In this document: in pieces, positions 26,067-34,845 of the stretch
Numbering within the stretch: position 1 is the first letter of the stretch
How the letters are laid out: the number at the start of each line of letters is the position of its first letter
From: Tropicibacter sp. R16_0
GTDB lineage: Bacteria; Pseudomonadota; Alphaproteobacteria; Rhodobacterales; Rhodobacteraceae
Assembly (NCBI RefSeq): GCF_017743935.1
Contig: NZ_JAGHRE010000008.1
Coordinates: 1-64,000 of the forward strand
Direction: 5' to 3'
DNA: 64,000 nucleotides
Made by a program: the position numbers and the translations under genes
Notes under the pieces: generated by a model
Database searches by the model: none
The model's input: only the letters and a program-made list of their open reading frames with translations
What the model was told of the DNA's origin: nothing

Positions 26067-26716
26067 CCTTTGCCCAGGTCGAAGCGGCAGCGCAGGATGT
26101 CGGTCTGATTGTCATGGGCGCGCTACACCCGCGTGTGAGCGGGGCAAAGCAGTTGGATGGGGGCACGCTGATCCTGCTTGGTACAGCGTCGGAGTTCTGG
26201 GGCACGTTCGAAACCTCTCCCGAGTGGTTGGACAATCAACCCCACCCTATCGACAGATGGTCAACACGCATCGTCCAGGGGCTGGCGCAAGATCTGACAG
26301 GAACGGCCTATTTCCCCTTTGGCGGCCCGCCCTACACGCCTTTCATCGACTGGGCGTTGAAATCCGGGCGTACCTTCACCAGCCCTGTGGGCGCCCTAGT
26401 CCATGACACGGTGGGCATGTTGATTTCGTTCCGGGGGGCTTTGCATTTCGAGCAGGAGTTTGACATTCCCGCGCCATCTGGCCTGTCCCCTTGCACCACC
26501 TGCCCCGCCCCCTGCACAACGGCCTGTCCGGTTGGCGCCTTGAATGCCCATGCGTTCTATGACGTCGACGGCTGCCACGCCTATCTGAACACCGCGGACG
26601 GGCAAAATTGCCTGGCTCAAGGCTGCGCCACTCGTCTGGCCTGCCCGGTCAGCGCCGGGGCCGGGCGCAGCCAAGCCCAAACCGCACACCATATGAAGGC
26701 GTTTCACCCATCATGA
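26033..26716 (+). CDS. Ferredoxin-like 4Fe-4S protein
   Basis: A 227-residue protein with eight cysteines in the C-terminal 75 residues: CTTCPAPCTTACP (C154, C157, C161, C165), then C181, C193, C198 and C204. That suits two 4Fe-4S clusters, with cysteine spacing like the C-terminal domain of QueG-type proteins, but the cobalamin-binding part is absent. The start is uncertain; the ATG at 26033 lies inside the desaturase gene and has only a weak ribosome binding site. It may pass electrons to the neighbouring di-iron enzyme, which is inference. Confidence 0.8.
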   Translation: MEPDAPLSAQVTFAQVEAAAQDVGLIVMGALHPRVSGAKQLDGGTLILLGTASEFWGTFETSPEWLDNQPHPIDRWSTRIVQGLAQDLTGTAYFPFGGPPYTPFIDWALKSGRTFTSPVGALVHDTVGMLISFRGALHFEQEFDIPAPSGLSPCTTCPAPCTTACPVGALNAHAFYDVDGCHAYLNTADGQNCLAQGCATRLACPVSAGAGRSQAQTAHHMKAFHPS

Positions 26717-27210
26717 CCCTGACCTTGATCCTGACGCGGCACGCAAAATCCAGCTGGGGCGATCCGGGTTTGCCGGACCATGCTCGCCCTCTGAACAAAA
26801 GGGGCCGCGCCTCGGCCGAAGCCATGGGGATCTGGCTGAAGAAACACGGGTTGCTGCCGGATCAGGTGCTTAGCTCTTCCTCTCAGCGTACGCGCGAGAC
26901 GTATCAGCGTATGGCGCTGACCGCGCGCTCGACCACCTTTACCGATGACTTGTATCATGCCTCTGCTCAGCAGATCCTGAATGAGGTGAACCACGCCACC
27001 GGGCAGACCGTGCTGCTGCTGGGGCACAACCCCGGCATGGCGGAATTTGCAGGCCAGATTGTCCAGGCCCCGCCTGACGCGGAGCGGTTCCATGATTACC
27101 CAACCTGCGCGACCACGGTGATCACCTTTGACGCCCCGAAATGGGACGAGGTCGATTGGCACAGCGGGCTGGTGCAGGACTTCATCCTGCCGCGTCAGTT
27201 GCTGGAATGA
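26713..27210 (+). CDS. SixA-like histidine phosphatase
   Basis: A 165-residue protein of the histidine phosphatase family. The catalytic TRHAKSSW motif at the start, LSSSSQRTRETYQ and the late LLLGHNPGM with the second histidine are all present. SixA removes phosphate from histidine phosphotransfer domains; other targets are possible. The ATG overlaps the ferredoxin-like stop by 4 nt. A strong terminator follows at once. Confidence 0.9.
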   Translation: MTLTLILTRHAKSSWGDPGLPDHARPLNKRGRASAEAMGIWLKKHGLLPDQVLSSSSQRTRETYQRMALTARSTTFTDDLYHASAQQILNEVNHATGQTVLLLGHNPGMAEFAGQIVQAPPDAERFHDYPTCATTVITFDAPKWDEVDWHSGLVQDFILPRQLLE

Positions 27211-27238
27211 AAAAGGGCGGGGAAATCCCCGCCCTTTC
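27211..27238. terminator. Bidirectional intrinsic terminator
   Basis: GGGCGGGG (27215-27222) pairs with CCCCGCCC (27227-27234) around AAAT. AAAA precedes it and TTT follows, so it can serve both the SixA-like gene and the convergent aap operon. Confidence 0.85.
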
Positions 27239-27258
27239 GCATTCTGATTGGCCCAGTC

Positions 27259-28050
27259 TTAGTGTCCCAGGATCTGGCTGAGAAACAGCTTGGTCCGGTC
27301 CGACTGTGGGTTGTTGAAGAACTCTTCGGGTTCGTTCTGCTCCACGATCTGGCCCGCATCCATAAAGATCACGCGGTTCGCGACTTGACGGGCAAAACCC
27401 ATCTCGTGCGTCACGCAGAGCATGGTCATGCCTTCCTCGGCCAGCTCGATCATGGTGTCGAGCACCTCTTTGATCATCTCGGGATCAAGCGCCGATGTCG
27501 GCTCGTCGAACAACATGATCCGCGGCATCATGCACAGCGAACGGGCGATCGCCACACGCTGCTGCTGACCACCCGAGAGCATGCCGGGATACTTGTCCGC
27601 CTGTTCGGGGATCTTGACCTTTTCCAGGAAATGCATCGCGCGCTCTTCGGCCTCTTTCTTGGGCGTCTTGCGCACCCAGATCGGGGCCAGCGTGCAGTTT
27701 TCCAGGATCGTCAGATGCGGGAACAGGTTGAAGTGCTGGAACACCATCCCAACCTCGGACCGGATCTTGTCGATGTTTTTCAGGTCATTCGACAGCTCGG
27801 TGCCGTCCACCACGATCTTGCCCTGCTGGTGTTCCTCCAGCGCATTCAGACAGCGGATCAGGGTGGATTTCCCCGAGCCCGACGGGCCCGCGATAACAAT
27901 CCGCTCGCCCTGGTTGACGGTCAGATTGATGTCGCGCAGCACGTGGAACGAGCCGTACCACTTGTTCATGTTGGTGATTTCAATCGCGACCTCGTCGCTT
28001 ACCTGCATTTTCGAGCGATCGATTTCGCGGTCAGACATAAGTTCAGACAT
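27259..28050 (-). CDS. aapP: General L-amino acid ABC transporter, ATP-binding protein
   Basis: A 263-residue ATPase. Walker [10 protein letters not shown] is at 55-63, the Q-loop in [10 protein letters not shown], the ABC signature LSGGQQQR at 158-165, Walker B with FDEPTSALD, and the H-loop VTHEMGFA. It powers uptake of many L-amino acids through AapQM. An ATG 12 nt inside is an alternative start. Last gene of aapJQMP, 12 nt after aapM. Confidence 0.97.
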   Translation of the reverse strand: MSELMSDREIDRSKMQVSDEVAIEITNMNKWYGSFHVLRDINLTVNQGERIVIAGPSGSGKSTLIRCLNALEEHQQGKIVVDGTELSNDLKNIDKIRSEVGMVFQHFNLFPHLTILENCTLAPIWVRKTPKKEAEERAMHFLEKVKIPEQADKYPGMLSGGQQQRVAIARSLCMMPRIMLFDEPTSALDPEMIKEVLDTMIELAEEGMTMLCVTHEMGFARQVANRVIFMDAGQIVEQNEPEEFFNNPQSDRTKLFLSQILGH

Positions 28051-28062
28051 ATGTTGAACTCC

Positions 28063-29406
28063 TTAACGGTGATCTGTGGCGAGACGGCGCTCGAGCCACT
28101 GTGAGTATTGAGAGATGCCGTAGCAGACGACAAAGAAGACAAGTGCGGCAAAGCCCAAGAGCTCCCAGTAGACGCCGTTCCATTCGGTAGACGCCAGGAT
28201 GGGACCACGGATCATGCCGACCAGATCGAACATCGAGATGACCGAGACCAGTGTGGTGTCCTTGAACAGCCCCACAGCCACGTTCACGATGCCCGGGATC
28301 GAGATCTTCATTGCCTGCGGCAGGATGATCAGTCGCATGGCCTGCGGATAGTCCAGACCAAGGCTGTCTGCGGCCTCATACTGCCCACGGGGCAAGGCTG
28401 CAAGACCGCCACGGATCACCTCGGCGATATAGGCTGCCGAGAACATGGTGATCATGATCACCACGCGCAGGAACAGGTCGACCGTGCTTTCTGGCGGGAA
28501 GAAATAGGCCAACATCACCGACGCTACAAACAGCAGCGTGATCAAAGGCACGCCACGGACGAATTCGATGAAGATGACACAGATCCACTTGATCAGCGGC
28601 ATGCTCGACTGACGACCCAGGGCCAGCACGATGCCCAGAGGCAGGGACAGCGACACACAGGTCACTCCCAGCATCATGTTCAGCATGTAGCCACCAAGGT
28701 CCCGGCTGGGAACGGCAGTCAGCATCGCGTTTTCAGATGCACCCTCGGGGATCAAAGCCCCACCGATGATCCAAACCGCAAAGGCTGCGGCAACGGCCCC
28801 AAAGAAACCCACCGCAAAACTGCCGCGGCCAAAGGTCTGGAACACATAAGCAGCTGCGACGAAACCAATCAGAGCCACCAATGGCGCCAGGATGGTGCCA
28901 CCCCAGATCAGCCAAAAGGCCAGGAAGGGGTAAACAGCCGTGAACAGCAAAAGCTTACGCGGCAAGTCAAAGAACAGAACAGGTGCGATTGCCACGATCA
29001 AAAGCAGGAATGCCAGGTTCGGTCTCCAGTATCCTTCGGCTGTCAGAAGACCTCCCAAAATGCGGGCGGACTCTTCGGTCGCTTGAGGATACTTGAACCC
29101 ATAAAGCAGTTGATGCCAGCGTTCCGTTAGAACCGCGAAACAGGCGCCGGATTTCCCGGCCAGAATCTCACGACATTCCGCAAGGGACGACGCATTCCAG
29201 ACACCGTTCAGCATCCACGGCATCGTGCTGGCGAGCAGCAGATAGATCACGTAGAGCGAAACGATGGTCAGGACCGAGTTTGTGACGTTCGAGAACAGGT
29301 TATCGCGCAGCCACTTGACCACACCCGTTTCGGTCGCCGGCGGTGGCGATTCAGGAATGTTTCCGTCAGCCACAAAAGCGATGGAGTTGGTTGTTTGATC
29401 AGCCAT
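28063..29406 (-). CDS. aapM: General L-amino acid ABC transporter, permease
   Basis: A 447-residue inner-membrane permease with about eight helices and a large periplasmic loop near residues 75-130. The EAA loop that contacts AapP reads EAADSLGLDYPQAMRLIILP. The N-terminal half is an extension typical of Aap permeases. It forms a heterodimer with AapQ. It starts 3 nt after the aapQ stop. Confidence 0.96.
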   Translation of the reverse strand: MADQTTNSIAFVADGNIPESPPPATETGVVKWLRDNLFSNVTNSVLTIVSLYVIYLLLASTMPWMLNGVWNASSLAECREILAGKSGACFAVLTERWHQLLYGFKYPQATEESARILGGLLTAEGYWRPNLAFLLLIVAIAPVLFFDLPRKLLLFTAVYPFLAFWLIWGGTILAPLVALIGFVAAAYVFQTFGRGSFAVGFFGAVAAAFAVWIIGGALIPEGASENAMLTAVPSRDLGGYMLNMMLGVTCVSLSLPLGIVLALGRQSSMPLIKWICVIFIEFVRGVPLITLLFVASVMLAYFFPPESTVDLFLRVVIMITMFSAAYIAEVIRGGLAALPRGQYEAADSLGLDYPQAMRLIILPQAMKISIPGIVNVAVGLFKDTTLVSVISMFDLVGMIRGPILASTEWNGVYWELLGFAALVFFVVCYGISQYSQWLERRLATDHR

Positions 29407-29409
29407 GGC

Positions 29410-30642
29410 TCAGCGCTCCTTCAGCTTGACGGAGGAGTTGTAGACGTTCATCACCATCGAAATCGTCAGCGACGCGGTCAGATAGAACAGCATCAAGAGA
29501 AGCACGCATTCGATCGCGCGACCGGTTTGGTTCAGCGTGATGCCACCCAAGGTCGCGGTGATGTCCGCATAACCCACGGCGATTGCCAGCGACGAGTTTT
29601 TGGTGATGTTCAGATACTGCGAAATCAGCGGCGGGATGATCACCCGCAGCGCCTGAGGCAGAACCACCAGGTTCATGATCCGACCCTGACGCAGGCCAAG
29701 GGCTGCAGCAGCTTCGGTCTGACCTTTCGAGATCGCCTGAATACCTGCACGCACGTTTTCAGCAATGAAGGCACCGGTATAGATCGACAAGGCGAACCAC
29801 AGCGCGATCAGCGGGCCGCCGACCTTGATGCCGCCTTTGAAGTTGAAGCCCTTGAGCTCCGGCACTTCCCAGCTGAGCCCCATGATCAGCATCAGCAGAG
29901 CAAAGGGAACAAACCAGATCGCCAGCTTGATCAGGAACGTCTTAGGACGTTCGCCCGTTTCTTCCTGCTTGTGATTGGCCCAGGTGGTGACACGGCCCGT
30001 GACGAACCAAGACGCAACCAGTCCGGCAAGCACAACCATCCAGTTCATGAAAGCCGACGCAAACAGTCCGCTTTCGAACCAGGGCATCGGGATATAGACG
30101 CCGCGGTTGGTGAAGGCAAAAAGATCGAGCACCATGCTGGAGGTTGCATTGTCGCCGCGGAACGCGCGCGGTCCCGGCATCACGGCTGTCATGATCGTGA
30201 AGATGATAATGATCCAGATCAGCACCGGAATGTTCCGGAAGATCTCGACGTAGATCGCCATCAACTTGGACACGAGCCAGTTGTTGGACAGACGCAAGAC
30301 GCCTGCGATCACGCCAAAGACGGTCGCAGTGACACAGGCCAGAAAGGCCACCAGGAGAGTATTGAGAACACCAACAAGCGCGGCGCGGGCGTGCGACGAT
30401 TGGCTGTCGTACTCAACCAGGCGCTGGTTGATGTCATATCCGGCGGGATCGCCGAGGAAACTGTAGGAAATGTTCAGACCTGCAGCGCGCAGGTTCTGGA
30501 TGAGGTTGTTGCCCAGATACCAGATACACAGCGCCAATACGATGGCTGCGATGACCTGGAATGTCAGTGAACGATACCGAGTATCGTTGAATAGCATGGA
30601 CAACCGAAAACCAGCATTAGGTGGGTCGGTCAAAGTTGACAT
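29410..30642 (-). CDS. aapQ: General L-amino acid ABC transporter, permease
   Basis: A 410-residue permease. The ATG at 30642 has GGGGA upstream and gives the usual start MSTLTDPPNAGF. The EAA loop is EAAAALGLRQGRIMNLVVLP near the C-terminus. It has about eight membrane helices. It is separated from aapJ by 129 nt that hold a strong palindrome, likely lowering its level relative to the binding protein. Confidence 0.96.
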   Translation of the reverse strand: MSTLTDPPNAGFRLSMLFNDTRYRSLTFQVIAAIVLALCIWYLGNNLIQNLRAAGLNISYSFLGDPAGYDINQRLVEYDSQSSHARAALVGVLNTLLVAFLACVTATVFGVIAGVLRLSNNWLVSKLMAIYVEIFRNIPVLIWIIIIFTIMTAVMPGPRAFRGDNATSSMVLDLFAFTNRGVYIPMPWFESGLFASAFMNWMVVLAGLVASWFVTGRVTTWANHKQEETGERPKTFLIKLAIWFVPFALLMLIMGLSWEVPELKGFNFKGGIKVGGPLIALWFALSIYTGAFIAENVRAGIQAISKGQTEAAAALGLRQGRIMNLVVLPQALRVIIPPLISQYLNITKNSSLAIAVGYADITATLGGITLNQTGRAIECVLLLMLFYLTASLTISMVMNVYNSSVKLKER

Positions 30643-30734
30643 GTTGTGGGGTCCCCGTGGCTTGCGGTTGCCGTTGGTCCCGTCGGGGTTGACCCCGCTC
30701 CGCAACAGCCCGCAGCGTTATAGTGGATACGAAG

Positions 30735-30758
30735 AGGGCGCGAGAATTCTCGCGCCCT
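30735..30758 (-). terminator. Intercistronic palindrome between aapJ and aapQ
   Basis: A perfect 24-bp palindrome, AGGGCGCGAGAA then its complement, 13 nt after the aapJ stop. In RNA it folds to a hairpin with an AAUU loop; the following UCUU is a weak U-tract. It can act as a partial terminator or 3-prime end protector, giving more AapJ than AapQMP. Confidence 0.75.
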
Positions 30759-30771
30759 TTCGTTTGGCGTA

Positions 30772-31788
30772 TTAGCGGAACGGCGGCGAGTACAGCAGGC
30801 CGCCTTCGGTCCACTGAGCGTTCAGGCCGCGTGCCAGACCGATCGGGGTTTCTTCGCCGATGTTCTGAGCAAAGATCTCACCATAGTTGCCACCGGCTGC
30901 GATGGCGCGCTTGGACCATTCAGCGTCCAGACCCAGCATCTCGCCCAGGGTACCTTCGGTGCCCAGGATACGGTTGATTTCCGGGTTGTTGGTGCCTGCC
31001 GACATCTCACCGATGTTGGCCGAGGTGATGCCCAGCTCTTCGGCCGAGATCAGTGCGTTCAGAGTCCAGCGAACAACGTCGCCCCACTCGTGGTCACCGT
31101 GACGGACCAGCGGACCCAGAGGCTCTTTCGAGATGATCTCGGGCAGCAGGACGTGGTCACCGGGGTTCTCGAAGGTCGCGCGTGTCGCGGCCAGACCCGA
31201 GGCGTCGGTGGTGTAAACGTCACATGCGCCAGCCAGGTACTGCTGCTGCGCTTCGGCGTTGGTTTCGATCGGAACCGGCTCGTAGCTGATGTTGTTCGAG
31301 CGGAAGAAGTCCGCCAGGTTCAGCTCGGTGGTGGTGCCGGTCTGGATGCAGACGGTCGCGCCGTCCAGTTCCTTGGCCGACGAAACGCCCAGTTCCTTGG
31401 GAACCATGAAGCCCTGACCGTCGTAGTAGTTCACGCCGGTGAATTCGAACTTCAGGTCAACGTCGCGCGAGAAGGTCCATGTGGTGTTACGAGCCAGCAT
31501 GTCGATCTCACCCGAAGCCAGCGCGGTAAAGCGTGTCTTACCGGTGGTCGGCACGAACTCGACTGCGCTGGCATCACCCAGAACTGCGGCCGCAACGGCG
31601 CGGCACACAGCCACGTCAAAACCTTTCCATTCCCCATTTGCATCCGGCGCCGCAAAGCCAACCAGACCTGTGGTCACACCACAGTTCAGTTTGCCGCGTG
31701 CCTTGACGTCATCCATCGTGCCCGCTGCTGCAGCTGCTGCTGCCAGACCGGCGACGGTGAACGCGCCCAAAAATACGGTTTTTTTCAT
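30772..31788 (-). CDS. aapJ: General L-amino acid-binding periplasmic protein
   Basis: A 338-residue binding protein. The signal peptide is MKKTVFLGAFTVAGLAAAAA with cleavage near residue 22. The mature part starts TMDDVKARGKLNCGV and has the SBP family-3 motif GEWKGFDVAVCRAVAAAVLG and the ligand-site RFTALASGEIDMLARNTTWT. GAGGT lies before the ATG. It delivers amino acids to AapQMP. First gene of the operon. Confidence 0.97.
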   Translation of the reverse strand: MKKTVFLGAFTVAGLAAAAAAAGTMDDVKARGKLNCGVTTGLVGFAAPDANGEWKGFDVAVCRAVAAAVLGDASAVEFVPTTGKTRFTALASGEIDMLARNTTWTFSRDVDLKFEFTGVNYYDGQGFMVPKELGVSSAKELDGATVCIQTGTTTELNLADFFRSNNISYEPVPIETNAEAQQQYLAGACDVYTTDASGLAATRATFENPGDHVLLPEIISKEPLGPLVRHGDHEWGDVVRWTLNALISAEELGITSANIGEMSAGTNNPEINRILGTEGTLGEMLGLDAEWSKRAIAAGGNYGEIFAQNIGEETPIGLARGLNAQWTEGGLLYSPPFR

Positions 31789-31998
31789 TTTTACCTCTTC
31801 CTGATTTTCCACCCCTTTGTGGAGCGGTTCGACCGGCATGAGTTTTTGCCGGAACGTTTACCAAAAAGGGATCTCCCCTTTAGTGGGGCCAAGTTTGGGC
31901 GCAATCATCACAAAACGTCAAGGGTAGGATCATAGAAATCAATGATCTGACAGGCCTGCTTTACCTTGGGTCACCTGATTCAGCTGTGATGCAAAGGA

Positions 31999-32706
31999 TC
32001 AACCCGATACGTCAAAGAACCGTTTTGCGTGTAAAAAGGACTGCCGCTTTATCTCTGCGTGTTCGCTGGCTTCGTCGTCGGCGCCCCATTGCTCCTCTTG
32101 CCACAGCTCGTCTACACGCGAAATGCGCCAAATCTCGTCCGCTTCGCGCCAATTTCTGGCAGCCGCGAATCCCAGGATCAAAGACCCAGACAGGCTGACA
32201 AGGTCATGAAAAGCGGCCAGGTGGAACGGCCCCAAAGCGTGAACCTGGGACGACAAAACATCCAGAACCTCACGCGATTGTGGTTCATGGACCACCCCAG
32301 AGACGGGTTTCAGACGCGCGCCCAGATTTTCTGCCGCCCAATCCAGCGCCGGAGACCATTGTTCGTCCTGCCGGGTCACCAATTCTTGCGGGTGTGAAGC
32401 GCGATAACACAGCAAATCCGAATCGCCATAGGCGGCCAACATGTCGGCCACTTCGGCGTGTTGAATACGAACCTTGTCGATGGCAGCATTGGCCGATCGG
32501 GTGAATGGCATGGTGCCGGGATCAACCTCACCCTCTTGCGCGTCCCATTCTTCGGCGATGGCTTGGGCCATGGCTTGGGTGGGAACGATCAACCCGGCTT
32601 TGGCCGGTGTCTTTACCCTGCGACCGTCCAATTCGACGGTGAAACCACCGTCTGCCTCGACCACGGTGCTGTTGGTCCAAAACCGTTTCGGTTTCCACTC
32701 GCTCAT
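31999..32706 (-). CDS. ATP12 family F1-ATPase assembly chaperone
   Basis: A 235-residue protein homologous to mitochondrial Atp12, which chaperones the F1 alpha subunit. Typical parts are RRVKTPAKAGLIVPTQAMAQ, EWDAQEGEVDPGTMPFTRSA, DLLCYRA and the late DELWQEEQWGADDEA. This chaperone is common in alphaproteobacteria. The 210-bp gap between it and aapJ should hold the aapJ promoter, but no clear elements were seen. It follows the HAD gene by 3 nt. Confidence 0.92.
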   Translation of the reverse strand: MSEWKPKRFWTNSTVVEADGGFTVELDGRRVKTPAKAGLIVPTQAMAQAIAEEWDAQEGEVDPGTMPFTRSANAAIDKVRIQHAEVADMLAAYGDSDLLCYRASHPQELVTRQDEQWSPALDWAAENLGARLKPVSGVVHEPQSREVLDVLSSQVHALGPFHLAAFHDLVSLSGSLILGFAAARNWREADEIWRISRVDELWQEEQWGADDEASEHAEIKRQSFLHAKRFFDVSG

Positions 32707-32709
32707 GTC

Positions 32710-33381
32710 TCAGGTCCAGATTTGTGCCAATGCATCAGGCAGTTGGTCGAATGTATCAATGATGGTGTGCGCCGAGGCCAGCGCCGACGGCTTGTGATAG
32801 CCCCAGCTGACCCCAATCCCGGCTACGCCCGCTGCGGCAGCCATATCCATGTCGAAGCTGGTATCGCCGATCATCACGCAATTGGCTGGCTCAACTCCCG
32901 CCTCATCCAGCGCGGCATGGATCATCGCCGGGTGCGGTTTCGATGGATGAAAATCAGCGACCTGCCGGGTCACGAACAGGCGCTCCATCCCGTGCGCCTC
33001 GATCAACCCGTCGAGACCGCGTTTGGATTTTCCGGTCGCAACACCCAACAGGTTCTCGGGCACCGCATGCAGTACCTCAAGCATCTCCATCGCGCCGGGA
33101 TAGAGCGGCGAATGCGCCGCCCCCTGTGCCAGCCGCTGGTCGCGGTAGCTGTCTTTGTAGCCTTGCACCAATTCGGCCTGAACGCCTTCATCCTGCTCGG
33201 GCGCCAACCGTGCCATCGCCTGCGGCAGGGACAAACCAACGATGGACAAGATCGTCTGCCGTGCAGGCACCGTCAGGCCCACCTTGTCAAAGGCAGCCGT
33301 CATCGAGCCCACAATGGCCGCCTGACTGTCGACCAAAGTGCCATCCACATCAAAGAGGATCAGCCGCAGATCAGCGGTCAT
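32710..33381 (-). CDS. HAD-IA family phosphatase (phosphoglycolate phosphatase-like)
   Basis: A 223-residue hydrolase with nucleophile motif FDVDGTLVDS (D9, D11 region), motif II VATGKSKRG, motif III lysine in HPSKPHP, and motif IV MIGDTSFDMDMA. The cap is the C1 helical type. It removes phosphate from a small metabolite, with phosphoglycolate the likely but unproven substrate. The ATG overlaps the rluC stop by 4 nt. Confidence 0.9.
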   Translation of the reverse strand: MTADLRLILFDVDGTLVDSQAAIVGSMTAAFDKVGLTVPARQTILSIVGLSLPQAMARLAPEQDEGVQAELVQGYKDSYRDQRLAQGAAHSPLYPGAMEMLEVLHAVPENLLGVATGKSKRGLDGLIEAHGMERLFVTRQVADFHPSKPHPAMIHAALDEAGVEPANCVMIGDTSFDMDMAAAAGVAGIGVSWGYHKPSALASAHTIIDTFDQLPDALAQIWT

Positions 33382-34421
33382 CGCAGTTCCTCGAACGGGT
33401 CGTCTGCCGCCAGATCCTCGGTCCAGCCGAGCGTATCCCAGCTCTCTTTCATGTGCTGAGGCAGTTTGGCCGTGACAGTGATCGGTTTGCGCGTGATCGG
33501 ATGCTCAAAGCTCAAGGTCCGTGCATGCAAATGCAGTTTCTTGCTGATGATCCCACCCAATTGCGCGCCCCAACCGTCGCCCAGATTCTCTTGCCCCGAA
33601 CCGCCGTATTTGCCATCGCCAATGATCGGGTGCCCCATGCCAGCCATATGCGCCCGCAGCTGGTGTGTACGGCCCGTCACAGGCTCCATCGCCACCCAGG
33701 ACGCGCGGCTGGCCACACGGTAGAGCGTGGCATAAAGCGTATGCGCCCGCTTTGCTCCTGGGGTGTCATCCACGTCGCGCGAATGGATCGGGATCATCTT
33801 TTCCCCCTCACCATGCTTGCCATGTCCCGGCGCCTTGACCAGCCCGGTTTTGATCTCGCCCAAGTAGGGGGTCGGAACACCGGCCACCAAGGCCCAATAG
33901 ATCTTGTGCGTGTTGCGATGGCGAAAGGCAGCGGTCAGCCCTTTGGCAGCTTCGCGCGTGCGGGCCATGACCAGAACGCCGGATGTGTCCTTGTCCAGCC
34001 GGTGCACCAGGCGCGGGTTTTCATCCAGGCCAAAGCGCAGCGCTTCGGCCAAGCCGTCGACATGTTTGGTCTGCCCACTACCGCCCTGCACCGGCAGACC
34101 CGCAGGTTTGTTCAAGGCAATCACATGGTCATCGCGATAGATAACGCAGTCCTGGATCATGCGGGCGTCCGCCTCTTTGATCCGGGGGCGGTGTTCTGCC
34201 GGTTTCTGATCCGTCGCAGGCAACGGAGGAATACGTACTACCTGACCAACCTCGACCCGGCTCGATGCCTTGACCCGGCCACCATCAATCCGCAACTCGC
34301 CTTTGCGGCACATCTTTTCAATACGGCCCTGGCTCACATGCGGAAACAGGCGGCGCAGCCAGCGGTCAATGCGCTGGTCGCCGTCACCTTCGGCCACGGT
34401 GATCATCTGTACTCCGCTCAT
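33378..34421 (-). CDS. rluC: 23S rRNA pseudouridine synthase RluC-like
   Basis: A 347-residue enzyme. An S4 RNA-binding domain (QRIDRWLRRLFPHVSQGRIE) comes first; the catalytic domain has VIALNKPAGLPVQGGSG, the catalytic Asp in RLVHRLDKDTSG, and TGRTHQLRAHM. It fits RluC, which modifies positions 955, 2504 and 2580 of E. coli 23S rRNA. The ATG at 34421 is chosen because AGGAG is 7-8 nt upstream and it makes an ATGA overlap with crcB; another ATG lies 6 nt earlier. Confidence 0.88.
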   Translation of the reverse strand: MSGVQMITVAEGDGDQRIDRWLRRLFPHVSQGRIEKMCRKGELRIDGGRVKASSRVEVGQVVRIPPLPATDQKPAEHRPRIKEADARMIQDCVIYRDDHVIALNKPAGLPVQGGSGQTKHVDGLAEALRFGLDENPRLVHRLDKDTSGVLVMARTREAAKGLTAAFRHRNTHKIYWALVAGVPTPYLGEIKTGLVKAPGHGKHGEGEKMIPIHSRDVDDTPGAKRAHTLYATLYRVASRASWVAMEPVTGRTHQLRAHMAGMGHPIIGDGKYGGSGQENLGDGWGAQLGGIISKKLHLHARTLSFEHPITRKPITVTAKLPQHMKESWDTLGWTEDLAADDPFEELR

Positions 34422-34798
34422 GCCCATACTCCTCTGGCCAACACCAGGCCCAACATCAGTGCCGCAATCGACAGGCCCACCGACAATGCCACATAGAGCG
34501 CTGCCTGGCCCAGATCCCCGCGTTCGTAGAGGTTCACGGCTTCCAGCGAAAACGCCGAAAACGTCGTGAACCCACCCATGATCCCCGTTGCCACCAACGG
34601 ATTGAGATGCGTCAGCCCCTTATGCGCGGCCGTGACCACAAACACGCCCATCAGGAACGATCCGATGACGTTCACCGTCAGAATTGCGATCGGAAACTCC
34701 TGATGGCCAAACGTTCGCAAAACGCCCACGCCCGTCAGATACCGGAGCGACGCCCCGATCGCGCCGCCAAGCGCAACATGTAGAACCGAAGAAAACAT
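34418..34798 (-). CDS. crcB: Fluoride channel CrcB/FluC
   Basis: A 126-residue four-helix membrane protein. Family marks are GGAIGASLRYLTG, the conserved Asn in VNVIGSFLMG, and the Na+/F- pore segment GIMGGFTTFSAFSLE. It exports fluoride as a dual-topology dimer. No fluoride riboswitch is visible in the 47-nt gap upstream, where rarA precedes it. Confidence 0.95.
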   Translation of the reverse strand: MFSSVLHVALGGAIGASLRYLTGVGVLRTFGHQEFPIAILTVNVIGSFLMGVFVVTAAHKGLTHLNPLVATGIMGGFTTFSAFSLEAVNLYERGDLGQAALYVALSVGLSIAALMLGLVLARGVWA

Positions 34799-34845
34799 GG
34801 GGGTCCCTTGGCCCGCCCTGCAGGCGTTGTCAAGTTTTGCAGGTG

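Noticed and set aside
34799-34845. Possible fluoride riboswitch before crcB
   Set aside because: The gap is only 47 nt and lacks the riboswitch core.
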